DNA of 62,136 bases from Caldilineaceae bacterium (GTDB taxonomy: Bacteria; Chloroflexota; Anaerolineae; Caldilineales; Caldilineaceae). The notes under the pieces are model-generated. The model did no database searches and was not told the DNA's origin. It saw nothing but the letters and a program-made list of their open reading frames with translations. The stretch is taken from the NCBI GenBank assembly GCA_022821585.1, contig JAJEDI010000072.1, positions 1-62,136 on the forward strand, read 5' to 3'. Each line of letters begins with the position of its first letter. The stretch's first letter is position 1. This document shows positions 17,701 to 25,528 of the stretch, piece by piece. The translations under genes and the position numbers were made by a program.

Positions 17701-18010
17701 ACTGTGTGAGGTTGCGGCCGGCAAAACGGGAAGCGGCGGCGCCGGCGCCCGCCGGTTTGAGCTCCACATAGCCGGCGAGCAGGCTGTTCAGATGCACTGC
17801 GTAATCCGGGCGGCCGAGGCGGTCCGGCAGGGGTGTTTCGCCGGTGCAGACGACATTCCAGCCGAGCGCGCCGGCGGCGGCGCCCATGAAGTTTTCGAAA
17901 GGGGCGCGCAGCTGCTCTTCCGGTTCGCCGTGTGTGATCTGCGTCAGCTTGTCGGTCACCGCGGCAGCGAACTCTTGCAGGGCTGTGTGAATTGGGGAGG
18001 TCGTGTTCAT
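14735..18010 (-). CDS. Type ISP/IIG-like restriction-modification protein (N6-adenine methylase fused to nuclease domain)
   Basis: 1091 residues. The N-terminal region has 'RPDYAVHLNSLLAGYVELKPAG' split over a PD-(D/E)xK-like pair (PDY...ELK, residues ~68-87), then a helical region, then a gamma-class methylase core: motif I 'DPALGTGTYLLG' at ~370, and motif IV 'NPPYDRHE' at ~488. The long C-terminal part should hold target recognition. No SF2 helicase motifs are visible, so it is closer to single-chain type IIG or helicase-less ISP enzymes than to LlaGI. The gene stands alone; the ATG at 18010 follows a short leader and diverges from the ATPase gene at 18320. Confidence 0.85.
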   Translation of the reverse strand: MNTTSPIHTALQEFAAAVTDKLTQITHGEPEEQLRAPFENFMGAAAGALGWNVVCTGETPLPDRLGRPDYAVHLNSLLAGYVELKPAGAGAAASRFAGRNLTQFNRFSAIPNLLYTDGNEWALYRNGELVDRVVRLSGDVASEGAKAVGPQDAHALESLLRDFLMWKPFIPTDRAGRIDLPRFAALLAPLCRMLRDNVTDALKRPDSPLVQLAQDWRQLLFPDASDEQFSDAYAQTVLFALLLGRSEGADPLTLGSAEKALSAQHNLLSRALQVLTDPNARADIAAPLDLLLRVVAVTPPAALTSPDDPWLYFYEDFLAVYDPRLRKDAGAYYTPVEVVRAQVRLIDNLLVERLAKPLGFADPDVVTLDPALGTGTYLLGVIEHALGRVEDEQGTGAVPNQATTLAENLYGFELMAGPYAVSELRISRALRDRGGQLPAAGTHVFLTDTLESPNAKPLQPPLFLQPIADQHARALEVKSNVPVIVCLGNPPYDRHEAATDANRARTGGWVRHGDRGERAVLRDFLDPAVSAGHGGHLKNLYNLYVYFWRWALWKVFEQGNGGPGAVSYISASSYLDGDAFCGMRERMRRQCDEIWILDLGGEGRGTRQSENVFNILTPVAIAVAFRASEADTDVPAKVHYARLQGTRRQKLAALDRITGFAKVEWRECPDEWQAPFRPAGEGGYFSWPLLTDLMPWQHSGAQFKRTWPIAPDRETLARRWRGLLQAEDRSQAFRETRDRKIGSNPPSLSEIGKSETALVQLPGHTPTPRVERYAYRSFDRHWIIADARLGDFLRPDLWRAHSDRQVYLASLFSQALGSGPALTSTALIPDLDHFRGSYGAKAAIPLYRTADASQANILPGLLELLGTVYQRPVAPEDFLAYVYGVLAQPAFTARFGKELETRQLRLPITRDAALFARLRAAGANLLWLHTYGERFVPEGRPRGQVPPSAARCSVAVPGEAGGYPETFAYNDETATLHVGAGQFTPVAPDLYAFEVSGLKVVQSWLKYRMKKGAGRKSSPLDEIRPTRWTSRFTTELLELLWVLEATLAAYPEQAQLLEEVIAGDCIHADELPPAPEQTRKPPRAAKRGLFG

Positions 18011-18319
18011 AGCGTCCGAGGTATTTCAGGGTAGCCAGTTTCGCGTCAATCTACCACTTTGCGCAGACTTGACCAAAACTTCCTGAATTTGCGGCCACTT
18101 TGCCGGCCTCTTTACGCTATGCTATCGCCCGAAATTTCGGCGCTGCACTGGCCAGCACCGGTCAGCCGGCTCTAGCACGCTACTCACACCGATACGTAGC
18201 CGCGGCCCGGCCAAGTCGGCGAATTATAGCTTTCCCTTTCATTGAAACAGGAGCTAAACCTTTCAATCAGCCGCAAGATAAAGTTGCAATCAGCCGCAGC
18301 AGAAAGTTACAATCAGCCG
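18011..18319. other. Divergent intergenic region
   Basis: Contains the 5' leaders of the type ISP gene (leftwards) and the DUF4143 ATPase (rightwards), and at its right end the 23-bp direct repeats described separately. No further gene is visible. Confidence 0.5.
18264..18319. repeat. 23-bp direct repeats just before the ATPase start
   Basis: CAATCAGCCG occurs at 18264-18273, 18287-18296 and 18310-18319, exactly 23 bp apart, and the spacers (GCAAGATAAAGTT / GCAGCAGAAAGTT, allowing one base) are also alike. The last copy touches the ATG at 18320. They could be an autoregulatory binding site or a slipped-strand tandem duplication. Confidence 0.7.
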
Positions 18320-19645
18320 ATGGCTGGAGATACCTTGTACCCCCGTTTCGCCGAAAAGCGCTTAACAGAGGCCCTGGAGGACTCGCCGGTCGTCCTGATC
18401 CAGGGGCCTCGACAGTGCGGCAAGACCACCCTTGCCCAGATGGTCTGTACCTCAGAGAATCTGGCCGGCGGGAGACGTCGGTCAAGAACTTTACCCGACA
18501 GACCCGAGGATTACACCTACTTCTCCTTTGATGATGAGGTTGTGCGCGCGGGCGCTGAGGCTGATCCGCTGGGCTTCGTCGCCGAGTTGCCCGATCGGGT
18601 TATTCTCGACGAAGCGCAACGGGCTCCTGCGCTCTTTGCCGCTTTGAAATTGGAGGTGGACCGCAGGCGGCTGCCCGGACGCTTCCTGCTAACGGGTTCG
18701 AGCAACGTGTTGCAGACGCCGGCGCTGTCAGACTCTTTGGCCGGCCGCATGGAAACGGTCAGACTGCATCCGCTGGCGCAGTGTGAGCTGCACAGAGGGC
18801 CGGATCCATCCGGCACCGAGGCCCGGTTGCCGGGCTTTCTTGACGCCCTATTCGGCGGCGGGTTCGAGAGCCGCCGCATGGAGCGTCTGGGGAAAGGGCT
18901 TATTGGGCGAATTGTAGCGGGCGGATATCCCGCTGCCCTGGCGCGACCCGCAGGCCGGCGACGCGCCAATTGGTACCGAAGTTATCTTGACGCCCAGGTA
19001 CAGCGGGATGTACCTGAGATCGCCCGCATCCGTTCCCTCGATGTATTGCCGCGGCTGCTGACGCACGCGGCCGTCCAGACGGCTACTTTGTTTAATCTCT
19101 CCGGGCTGGCTGCCCCGTTCCAAGTCAGCCGCCCCACGATCCGGGATTACATCACTCTGCTTGAACGAGTGTTCTTGCTGGAGCGGCTGCCACCCTGGCA
19201 CAGCAATCGCCTGAAACGCCTCATCAAGACACCCAAACTCCATCTTGGCGATACCGGTCTGGCCTGCGCTCTGCTTGGGCTAGATGCATCCGGTCTCGCG
19301 GCAGACCGGTCATTGTTGGGGCAGTTGGTGGAGACTTTCGTTTACCAGGAGTTACGCCGGCAGGCAAGCTGGCAACCGGACCCTGTTACCTTTTTTCACT
19401 TCCGGGATAAGGACGGCGTCGAGGTGGACATCGTCCTCGAGCGGGGGACACAAGCGCTGGCGGGCTTGGAAATCAAGACAGGGGCAACGGTGACGGCAGC
19501 GGACTTCCAGGCCCTGCGCAAGCTCAAGAAGGCTGCAGGCAGGCGGTTTACCGGCGGGGTAGTGCTTTACGATGGCGAGGCGTGCGTGCGCTTCGACGAG
19601 GGACTCTATGCAGTGCCGCTGCGGCTTCTGTGGGAGATGCCGTGA
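18320..19645 (+). CDS. AAA ATPase with DUF4143 domain
   Basis: About 441 residues from the ATG at 18320 ('MAGDTLYPRFAEKRL'); the frame is open from 18242, but the repeats above make the longer start less likely. P-loop 'IQGPRQCGKTTLA', Walker B 'DRVILDEAQRAP' and the sensor-like 'FLLTGSSNVL' place it in the AAA_14/DUF4143 family. The C-terminal DUF4143 part contains 'FFHFRDKDGVEVDIVLE' and 'AGLEIKTGATV', a PD-(D/E)xK-like pattern (EVD...EIK). This family is very common in Chloroflexota and archaea as solitary genes; cellular role unknown. Confidence 0.88.
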   Translation: MAGDTLYPRFAEKRLTEALEDSPVVLIQGPRQCGKTTLAQMVCTSENLAGGRRRSRTLPDRPEDYTYFSFDDEVVRAGAEADPLGFVAELPDRVILDEAQRAPALFAALKLEVDRRRLPGRFLLTGSSNVLQTPALSDSLAGRMETVRLHPLAQCELHRGPDPSGTEARLPGFLDALFGGGFESRRMERLGKGLIGRIVAGGYPAALARPAGRRRANWYRSYLDAQVQRDVPEIARIRSLDVLPRLLTHAAVQTATLFNLSGLAAPFQVSRPTIRDYITLLERVFLLERLPPWHSNRLKRLIKTPKLHLGDTGLACALLGLDASGLAADRSLLGQLVETFVYQELRRQASWQPDPVTFFHFRDKDGVEVDIVLERGTQALAGLEIKTGATVTAADFQALRKLKKAAGRRFTGGVVLYDGEACVRFDEGLYAVPLRLLWEMP

Positions 19646-19861
19646 GGGTACAGTTGATGGGCGTTGGTCCTTGCCTGTTTGCCTCTCTGTCAGGCGCGCT
19701 CGATTCTGGCGGCTCTCAGTAACCATGTTGAGGCCCGAGATCATGTGATCCCGACGCGCCAGGGCCGACTTGCTTTTGGATAGAGCTGGCATTGCGATTG
19801 GGCGTTCAGGGCAGACGGGATGTGGGCCCTGTCTTATCGCATAGCAAATGGGGGCTGCAAG

Positions 19862-21142
19862 ATGGCCAGGATTCAGGGGTTCCGAGTAAGGAATTTCAAG
19901 GTGCTCAGGGACGTTACCCTGGGCCGCCTGTGGAATCAACAGAAAAGTCAACCTCTCACCGACATGACTGCGGTTATCGGCAAGAACGGCGTCGGCAAGA
20001 GCGCACTGTTCGATGCGTTCGGGTTTCTGTTCGATGCCCTCAAATCCGGTGTTGAGGATGCCTGCGATGCACGAGGACGTGGCGGCTTCGAGAGGATACG
20101 GTCGCAAGGAGAAACCGGGCCTATCGAGTTTGAACTGTATTTCAAGGAAGATGCGAACGCCCGGCCGATCACCTACGAAGTGGCGATTGATGTGGACGAG
20201 TTCGGACGCCCTTATGTATTGCGAGAAGGGCTCTGGCAGAGACCAAAAGGAGTAAGCTACGAGCGCCCGGCTGTATATCTGATTTTCAGTGGCGGCAGAG
20301 GTTTTGTATTCACCGGAGAAGAGGAAGGGATTGTAATCGACCCAAGCGAGGAGAAGATCGACTTTAAGAAACTGGTCGCGTTGAACATCGCGGAGGATTC
20401 GAGCGGTTCCGAAATCATCGAATTGGAGGACCGGCGCAGGCTTGGCATGGCTACGCTCGGCGCCTTGAAACAGCACCCGCGCATTGCCGTTTTCCGCCGC
20501 TTCATCGAGGGATGGTATCTCAGCTATTTTACGCCGGACGCGGCGCGCGGCCTGCCGCTGGCCGGTCCCCAGCCTCATCTCAACATCCACGGCGACAACC
20601 TCGGTAACGTCGTCCAGTTCATGGAGCGCGAGCATCCCAAGCGCTTTGAGGGGATTCTTAAGGGCATTGCGGAGAAGATACCCGGCATTGACCGGATCAG
20701 TACCGAAAAGACAAGTGACGGGCGCCTGCTGCTGCGGTTCAACGACAGAGGCTTTGTAGATCCTTTCTATGTCCAGCAGATGTCGGACGGGACGCTGAAG
20801 GTCTTTGCCTATCTGTTGCTGCTCGAAGATCCGACGCCGCCACCTTTCCTCTGCATTGAAGAGCCTGAGAACGGTTTGTATCACAAGCTGCTGGAGACGC
20901 TGGTCGACGAGTTTCGGCAGCATGCCAGCGGGCCCGGAGGCGGTTCGCAGGTCTTTGTCACGACGCATCAGCCCTATCTTGTGGACGCGCTTAACCCGGA
21001 TGAGGTCTGGATTCTGGAAAAAGAGGGGGACGGCTTTTCGACCATCCGCCAGGCCAGCGACGATCCTCTTGTCAAGAATCTGGTCGAAGAGGGGTTGCCG
21101 CTGGGCGGCCTCTGGTACAGCGACTATCTTGACGCGAGGTGA
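19862..21142 (+). CDS. AAA_21-type ATP-binding protein (OLD/SMC-like), partner of DUF4276
   Basis: About 426 residues from the ATG at 19862 ('MARIQGFRVRNFKVLRDVTL'). Walker A 'VIGKNGVGKSALFDAF', a 'QQMSDGTLKVFAYLLLL' signature and Walker B 'PFLCIEEPENGLY' followed by the switch His in 'VFVTTHQPYLVDAL' are all intact. The insert between is short, without a long coiled coil. The stop lies 4 bp before the GTG of the DUF4276 gene. ATPase plus TOPRIM-like pairs include several antiphage systems (AbiL, PARIS and RloAB-like), so a defence role is likely but not shown. Confidence 0.88.
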   Translation: MARIQGFRVRNFKVLRDVTLGRLWNQQKSQPLTDMTAVIGKNGVGKSALFDAFGFLFDALKSGVEDACDARGRGGFERIRSQGETGPIEFELYFKEDANARPITYEVAIDVDEFGRPYVLREGLWQRPKGVSYERPAVYLIFSGGRGFVFTGEEEGIVIDPSEEKIDFKKLVALNIAEDSSGSEIIELEDRRRLGMATLGALKQHPRIAVFRRFIEGWYLSYFTPDAARGLPLAGPQPHLNIHGDNLGNVVQFMEREHPKRFEGILKGIAEKIPGIDRISTEKTSDGRLLLRFNDRGFVDPFYVQQMSDGTLKVFAYLLLLEDPTPPPFLCIEEPENGLYHKLLETLVDEFRQHASGPGGGSQVFVTTHQPYLVDALNPDEVWILEKEGDGFSTIRQASDDPLVKNLVEEGLPLGGLWYSDYLDAR

Positions 21143-21146
21143 TCCA

Positions 21147-21782
21147 GTGCATTTTGAAATCCTCGTTGAAGACCGGTCCGGCAAGAAGGCGCTCGACGTT
21201 CTGATCCCGAAGATCATCGGCGAGCAAGATACATGTAGAGTGATCGGCTACAAAGGAATTGGCCGCATTCCCCCAAATCTCTCGCCCAAGACAGATGCCT
21301 CTCAACGCATTCTGCTCGATCAGCTTCCCAAGCTGCTCAGGGGGTATGGGAAAAAATTCATCAACTACCCGGCAGTGCTGTTCGTGGTCTGTGACCTGGA
21401 TGACAACTGTCTGAAGACGTTTCGCCAGGAACTCTTTGCAGTCCTCCATGCGTGCAACCCAAGACCGAACACCCGCTTCTGTATTGCCATCGAAGAAGGC
21501 GAGGCCTGGCTTCTCGGCGACATGACCGCGATCAGGGCGGCGTATCCGCAGGCCAGGGACGCTGTCTTGAACGGTTATGTCAATGATTCGATTTGCGGTA
21601 CATGGGAGGTCTTGGCGGACGCTGTATTTCCGGGCGGCTCAAGAGCGCTGGCGGGAAGGGGATGGCAAGCGGTGGGCAGGGAGAAGTCGGCATGGGCGAC
21701 CATCTTTGTACCATCAACCGCCTGCACGGCCAGGTCCAACAATCCCATCGTCACCGCCGTGCGCGCTCCTCCTACATCATAG
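21147..21782 (+). CDS. DUF4276 (TOPRIM-like) protein with aberrant C-terminus
   Basis: GTG start at 21147. 'FEILVEDRSGKKALDVLIPKI' is split by a conserved Glu, 'VLFVVCDLDDNCLK' gives a DxD, and 'IAIEEGEAWLLGD' supplies another acidic cluster, all consistent with a DUF4276/TOPRIM-like fold. After 'GWQAVGREKSAWAT' the sequence becomes unlike the family (FVPSTACTARSNN...), so the true C-terminus is probably lost by a deletion near 21700. About 185 residues of the family domain remain. With the upstream ATPase it forms a two-gene operon; the truncation may have inactivated it. Confidence 0.75.
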   Translation: MHFEILVEDRSGKKALDVLIPKIIGEQDTCRVIGYKGIGRIPPNLSPKTDASQRILLDQLPKLLRGYGKKFINYPAVLFVVCDLDDNCLKTFRQELFAVLHACNPRPNTRFCIAIEEGEAWLLGDMTAIRAAYPQARDAVLNGYVNDSICGTWEVLADAVFPGGSRALAGRGWQAVGREKSAWATIFVPSTACTARSNNPIVTAVRAPPTS

Positions 21783-22092
21783 GTAAGCCTCAGCCTAAAC
21801 CCGGCCTACCCTCAGACGCAATTGTCGTACCCTCTCAGCCCGACTTCTGAGACAGCCTCCCTGGACCAGTTCTTGGGGGGCAGGTCACCTGGCATGAAGT
21901 TGCGCCGCGCGCTTCAGATGCAGGCGCGGCGGCTGAAAGCGCGCCCTGATACGGCATATCTGCGGCCCGGACATCCCCGATCCCTCCACGCATGACCACA
22001 TTGGCACAATATTGGTACGAAACTGACGCGCAAACACATCCATTTTTCACACACATGTCACCCGAAATGCTGTATACTACTGTCAGCTTTTA
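21783..22092. other. Intergenic region with repeat element copy A
   Basis: Contains GGACCAGTTCTTGGGGGG at about 21863, similar to the repeats at 51781 and 56031, then a GC-rich stretch with GCGCGCTTCAG that is similar to one at 29990-30010, and then the promoter-like repeat A (22001-22080). No gene supported. Confidence 0.5.
22001..22080 (+). promoter_or_regulatory. Promoter-like repeat element, copy A
   Basis: TTGGCACAATATTGG, CGAAACTGACGC, CATTTTTCAC, CACATGTCACCC and GAAATGCTGTATACT follow in the same order and spacing as in copies B (25381-25460) and C (about 30052-30137). The 3' end holds a -10-like TATACT in copies A and C (TAAGCT in B). Here the element is followed by a transposase remnant and then by the LRR protein gene, so it may originally have driven that gene. 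Confidence 0.6.
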
Positions 22093-22296
22093 TGCTGGAC
22101 AGCCCGACACAACTGGAAGCGGCAACGCCCCAATTCGTTGCGCCGCCTCTTAAGTGCGCTCCGACAGATCATGGAAACCGTCAACGCCCGGCTGGTCGAA
22201 CAGTTCCACATCGAGAAAGACCATGCGCATCTGTTTCGAGGCCTGCGTACTCGCCTCGACACGGGATTGACCGCCCATACCCCATGCCTCCATGCA
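22093..22296 (+). pseudogene. Transposase C-terminal remnant (IS982-like)
   Basis: The frame reads 'LRQIMETVNARLVEQFHIEK', 'DHAHLFRGLRTRLDT' and 'LTAHTPCLH', matching the end of IS982-type transposases, where 'IETVNxQLxEQF...RLxTKLTAHTLC' is characteristic. Everything upstream is missing and the frame runs on into unrelated sequence. It separates repeat copy A from the LRR gene. Confidence 0.65.
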
Positions 22297-22444
22297 AGCA
22301 ACCCGTCGCGGCGCCCATCTATGCAAATCAGGAAACTGGCCGTCCCCAACCAGCATAAGACCGTAGTGACTGAAACCATGGCTCGCCGCAAACCTGCCTC
22401 CGACGCTCCCGCGACGGAACGCATATTGAACCGCTCCTATCCTA

Positions 22445-22461
22445 CCCCCCCCCCCCCCCCC
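22445..22461. repeat. Homopolymer of 17 C residues
   Basis: An uninterrupted C17 run ends directly before ATAATATAG, about 140 bp upstream of the LRR surface-protein start. Such tracts are prone to slippage. If the AT-rich stretch is a -10 box, changes in tract length would change promoter geometry. Confidence 0.8.
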
Positions 22462-22532
22462 ATAATATAGTACATCCTTTTCTAAACGCAGTTCCCTTTC
22501 CAAAGCGGAGCTTTTCCGCCATTTCAATCGTC

Positions 22533-22555
22533 GCGCGCGTGCAAGGCACGCGCGC
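22533..22555. promoter_or_regulatory. Perfect 10-bp hairpin in the LRR leader
   Basis: GCGCGCGTGC and GCACGCGCGC pair perfectly around an AAG loop, 45 bp before the LRR start, followed by TATTTG. It could be a terminator or attenuator of upstream transcripts, or a leader structure. Confidence 0.5.
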
Positions 22556-22600
22556 TATTTGTCCATCGCCACAGCATGGACCTGAAAGGATGATCGACCG

Positions 22601-25174
22601 ATGACAGATGCTTACAATACCAATCGCAAGCCGGGACGCCCGCCCAGGGCAGGGAAGCGAGACGAGGAGAGCCGCTCGCGCGGCGTGCCGGCGTTCAGGG
22701 GGACCCTGATGACAGCCGTCCTCCTTTTCCTCTGCGCCGTCGCGATCGCTCTGGGTGGGCGCGGGTCGATCATGGCCGCCGGCGCGCGGCAGGCAGTCTC
22801 CCCATCGTGCGCCAACACCGCCGCGATTCCGGATCCGGAACCGGCAGGCCTGGTGGCCGACTGCGCAACGCTCCTGGGTCTCAAGGACGAATTGGTAGGC
22901 GATGGTTCACAGCTAAACTGGAGTGTGACCCGTCCCATATCAGACTGGAAAGGCGTCACTGTCAAGAATGGTCGTGTGACGAGACTGATTATCAATAATT
23001 TTCACCCGTTGAAGGGTTCCATCCCTGGTGAGTTGGGCAACCTGACCAACCTCGAGTACCTGAGTCTTTTCTTAAACGAACTGACCGGTTCCATCCCTGG
23101 CGAGTTGGGCAACCTGACCAACCTCGAGTACTTGAATCTCGGCCAAAACAAATTGACTGGTTCTATTCCGGCCGAGTTGGGCAACCTTTCCGACCTGGAG
23201 GAGTTGTGGCTCAACGATAACAACCTTACGGGTTCCATTCCGGCTGAGTTGGGCAATCTGATCGGCCTGGAGTTGTTGGTGATCTACGGAAACGACCTGA
23301 CTGGTTCCATCCCGGCCGAGTTAGGCAACCTGGCCACCCTGACGGGACTGTGGCTCAACTCCAACCGGCTGTCTGGTTCCATCCCGGCCGGGTTGGGCAA
23401 GCTGACGAAGCTGGAGAACTTGAAACTCCAAAACAACAACCTGACCGGTTCCATCCCGGCCGAGTTGGGCAGGCTGACGAAGCTGGGCCACCTGGATCTC
23501 GAAAACAACGGCCTGACCGGTTCCATCCCGGCCGAGTTGGGCAACCTATCCAACCTGACGGGACTGTTTCTCTACTACAACCGGCTGACCGGTTCCATTC
23601 CAGCCGAGTTGGGCAAGATGAATCGGCTGAAATACCTGGAGCTCCACAACAACGACCTGACCGGTTCCATCCCGGCCGAGTTGGGCAACCTATCCAACCT
23701 GGTTTCCTTGGAGCTCAACAACAACGCGCTGACCGGGCGCATTCCTGCGAAGTTGGATAACCTAGTTCCTCCGTCGAGCAGCCTGACCTCGCCCGGCCTA
23801 TTCTACGTGAAGATCGCCACCGGCAACGCCTTGTGTGGTCCTATACCGCCGAAACTGCATAATTTTCGCAAATTTGTTAACGACCTTCATGTTAGTCACT
23901 ATCCCTCTAGCTCCCTCGGAGCCTGCTCATCGTCGTCTGAGCCAACGCCGACGCCAGCACTGACTCTGACGCCAACGCCGACTCTGACGCCAACACCACA
24001 GCCGCCGGGCCCGCCGCGTAACTTGCGCGCAACCGCCGGCGTCAACCAGGTCACGATCGCGTGGGATACGCCCGCCAGCGACGGCGGCGCGCCGATCACC
24101 GTCTACAAATGTTGGTACAGAGAGTTGCCGTCGTCGAACTGGAAGTTTGGTGGGGCCCCTCCCTGGACCCAGTGTACCATGACGGGGCTCACCCCCGGTG
24201 TGGAGTATGAGTTCCTGGTCTTTGCGGAGAACTCGCACACAGAGAGCTCCTCCGTCTCGGGAGAGTCTGCAACCGTCCGCGTTACACCCCTGGCGCAGAC
24301 GCAGCCAACCCAAACGCCGACCCCAACGGCAACGGCTACGATGACGCACACGCCCTTGCCGACGCTCACACCTACGCCGACGCACACACCCACGCCGACG
24401 CAGGAACCTGAAGCGCAAACGGTGGTGGAACTGCCGACAGCGACCCCAACGCCAACCCGGGAACCTGAACCGCAAAAACGGGTGGTGGACATTCCCGGCC
24501 CGGTGGCTGGCGTGCTGCTATCAGCGACCGCGGACAGCGTAACCGTCAGCTGGCAGCCGCCGGAAAGCGGGGGCGCGCCCAACCGCTATATCGTTCATCT
24601 GAAACCGGAGGACGGCGGCAAGGGCAAGACCAAGAATCCCAAGGCGAAGAAGCTGTCCGTAACGTTCCGCAACCTGGAAAGCGGCAAGACTTACAAGGTC
24701 TGGGTCCGCGCCCAGAACGCGAGCGGCAAGGGCGAGCGCGTCCATGCCAGCACTGCGCTGCCGTCGCCGCAGCAGGAAGTGCAGCAGTCGGAAGAGCGGA
24801 AATCAGAGTCAGCACAGGCAGCACAGGTAGCGCAGGCGCAAGAGCTGCTGCCGACGCCAACTGCGACGCCAACGCCCATGCCGCAAGCGCAGGAGTTGAC
24901 CGCGCCGGCGCTGACCGTACAGGCGGCCGCAGGCGCAGTTGAACTACGTTGGGAGGCGGTGGCCGGCGCAGTGCGCTACGAACTGAGGGTGTGGTGGGAC
25001 GGGCTCGCTAACTGGCAGCCGCTCGGGGGCGACAACCTGACCGGCACGTCCTACACGCACACCGACCTGGCCGCCGGAACCACCTACTACTACACCATCC
25101 GCGCCGTCAACGCCGGCGGCGAGACGAGCGGCTGGCTGCAAGAGCCCTATGCGTCCGCCACGGTGCCGGATTAG
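22601..25174 (+). CDS. Secreted or surface protein with 11 plant-type LRRs and three fibronectin type III domains
   Basis: 857 residues. A basic N-terminus followed by 'TLMTAVLLFLCAVAIAL' gives a signal or anchor segment. After a Cys-flanked cap ('SCANTAAIPD', 'DCATLLGLKDEL') there are eleven 24-residue repeats of the LxxLxLxxNxLTGSIPxELGNL type (residues ~126-390), then a cap with 'ALCGPIPP'. Three FnIII modules follow (about 470-565, 625-720, 770-857), joined by Thr/Pro-rich linkers. It should be extracellular and involved in adhesion or protein binding. The 72-bp repeats are nearly identical at DNA level and could expand or contract. Expression may be affected by the upstream C17 tract. 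Confidence 0.9.
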   Translation: MTDAYNTNRKPGRPPRAGKRDEESRSRGVPAFRGTLMTAVLLFLCAVAIALGGRGSIMAAGARQAVSPSCANTAAIPDPEPAGLVADCATLLGLKDELVGDGSQLNWSVTRPISDWKGVTVKNGRVTRLIINNFHPLKGSIPGELGNLTNLEYLSLFLNELTGSIPGELGNLTNLEYLNLGQNKLTGSIPAELGNLSDLEELWLNDNNLTGSIPAELGNLIGLELLVIYGNDLTGSIPAELGNLATLTGLWLNSNRLSGSIPAGLGKLTKLENLKLQNNNLTGSIPAELGRLTKLGHLDLENNGLTGSIPAELGNLSNLTGLFLYYNRLTGSIPAELGKMNRLKYLELHNNDLTGSIPAELGNLSNLVSLELNNNALTGRIPAKLDNLVPPSSSLTSPGLFYVKIATGNALCGPIPPKLHNFRKFVNDLHVSHYPSSSLGACSSSSEPTPTPALTLTPTPTLTPTPQPPGPPRNLRATAGVNQVTIAWDTPASDGGAPITVYKCWYRELPSSNWKFGGAPPWTQCTMTGLTPGVEYEFLVFAENSHTESSSVSGESATVRVTPLAQTQPTQTPTPTATATMTHTPLPTLTPTPTHTPTPTQEPEAQTVVELPTATPTPTREPEPQKRVVDIPGPVAGVLLSATADSVTVSWQPPESGGAPNRYIVHLKPEDGGKGKTKNPKAKKLSVTFRNLESGKTYKVWVRAQNASGKGERVHASTALPSPQQEVQQSEERKSESAQAAQVAQAQELLPTPTATPTPMPQAQELTAPALTVQAAAGAVELRWEAVAGAVRYELRVWWDGLANWQPLGGDNLTGTSYTHTDLAAGTTYYYTIRAVNAGGETSGWLQEPYASATVPD

Positions 25175-25380
25175 GAGTCGTTGACATTTTGGGGAGGTCG
25201 TTCAAAATCGAAACCGATTTTGAACCGCGGAGGACGGAAGGGCAGTTTTTAGTAGCCGGTTTTTAGTTTTCAGTGAACTGCCGGGAAGGGGAGGGCGCGG
25301 AGAACACTTTTTTGTCCGCGGAGGACGCGGAGGAGCGCGGAGAACTTCAACACCTTTTTTGATCCGCGAAGGGGCGCGAA
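25175..25380. repeat. Intergenic repeat, left copy (flanks ABC transporter operon)
   Basis: GCAGTTTTTAGTAGCC, GTTTTTAGT, GAACTGCCGGGAAGGGGAGG and CGCGGAGAAC, followed by CTTTTTTGATCCGCG-type units, occur here and again in the same orientation at 29322-29470. The pieces 'CGCGAAGGGGCGCGAA' are a dispersed intergenic repeat type. Copy B of the promoter-like element begins immediately after. Confidence 0.7.
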
Positions 25381-25460
25381 TTGGCACAATACTGGCGCGA
25401 AATTGACGCCAAAATCCTGTCATTTTTCACCCACATGACACGCAAAATGTTGTAAGCTGT
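25381..25460 (+). promoter_or_regulatory. Promoter-like repeat element, copy B
   Basis: Aligns with copy A nearly base for base: TTGGCACAATACTGG, GCGAAATTGACGC, TCATTTTTCACCCACATGAC, CGCAAAATGTTGTAAGCT. It ends 68 bp upstream of the solute-binding protein start and is the natural candidate for the ABC-transporter promoter, though its -10 (TAAGCT) is poorer than in copies A and C. Confidence 0.6.
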
Positions 25461-25528
25461 GTACGCCACAATGCATGCACCCTTCTGAGGCCGTAGTCAT
25501 GCCTTGCACTGAAAAGGAGACCGGAGAA

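Larger units (their letters stand above)
22297..22600. other. Leader region of the LRR gene
   Basis: No gene. Contains the C17 homopolymer (22445-22461) with an AT-rich -10-like CATAATATAG directly after it, and a perfect hairpin at 22533-22555. GGAAAG-type purine tracts occur shortly before the ATG at 22601. Confidence 0.5.

Noticed and set aside
15992..18034. 680-aa open frame on the plus strand
   Set aside because: It lies opposite the type ISP methylase gene, has a Val/Gly/Glu/Arg-rich composition typical of antisense frames in high-GC genes, and no motif.
19352..21217. 621-aa open frame on the minus strand
   Set aside because: Antisense shadow of the AAA ATPase and the end of the DUF4143 gene; both plus-strand genes have clear motifs.
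23000..23760. Regular 72-bp repeats resembling an array
   Set aside because: They encode leucine-rich repeats in frame without spacers; not a CRISPR.
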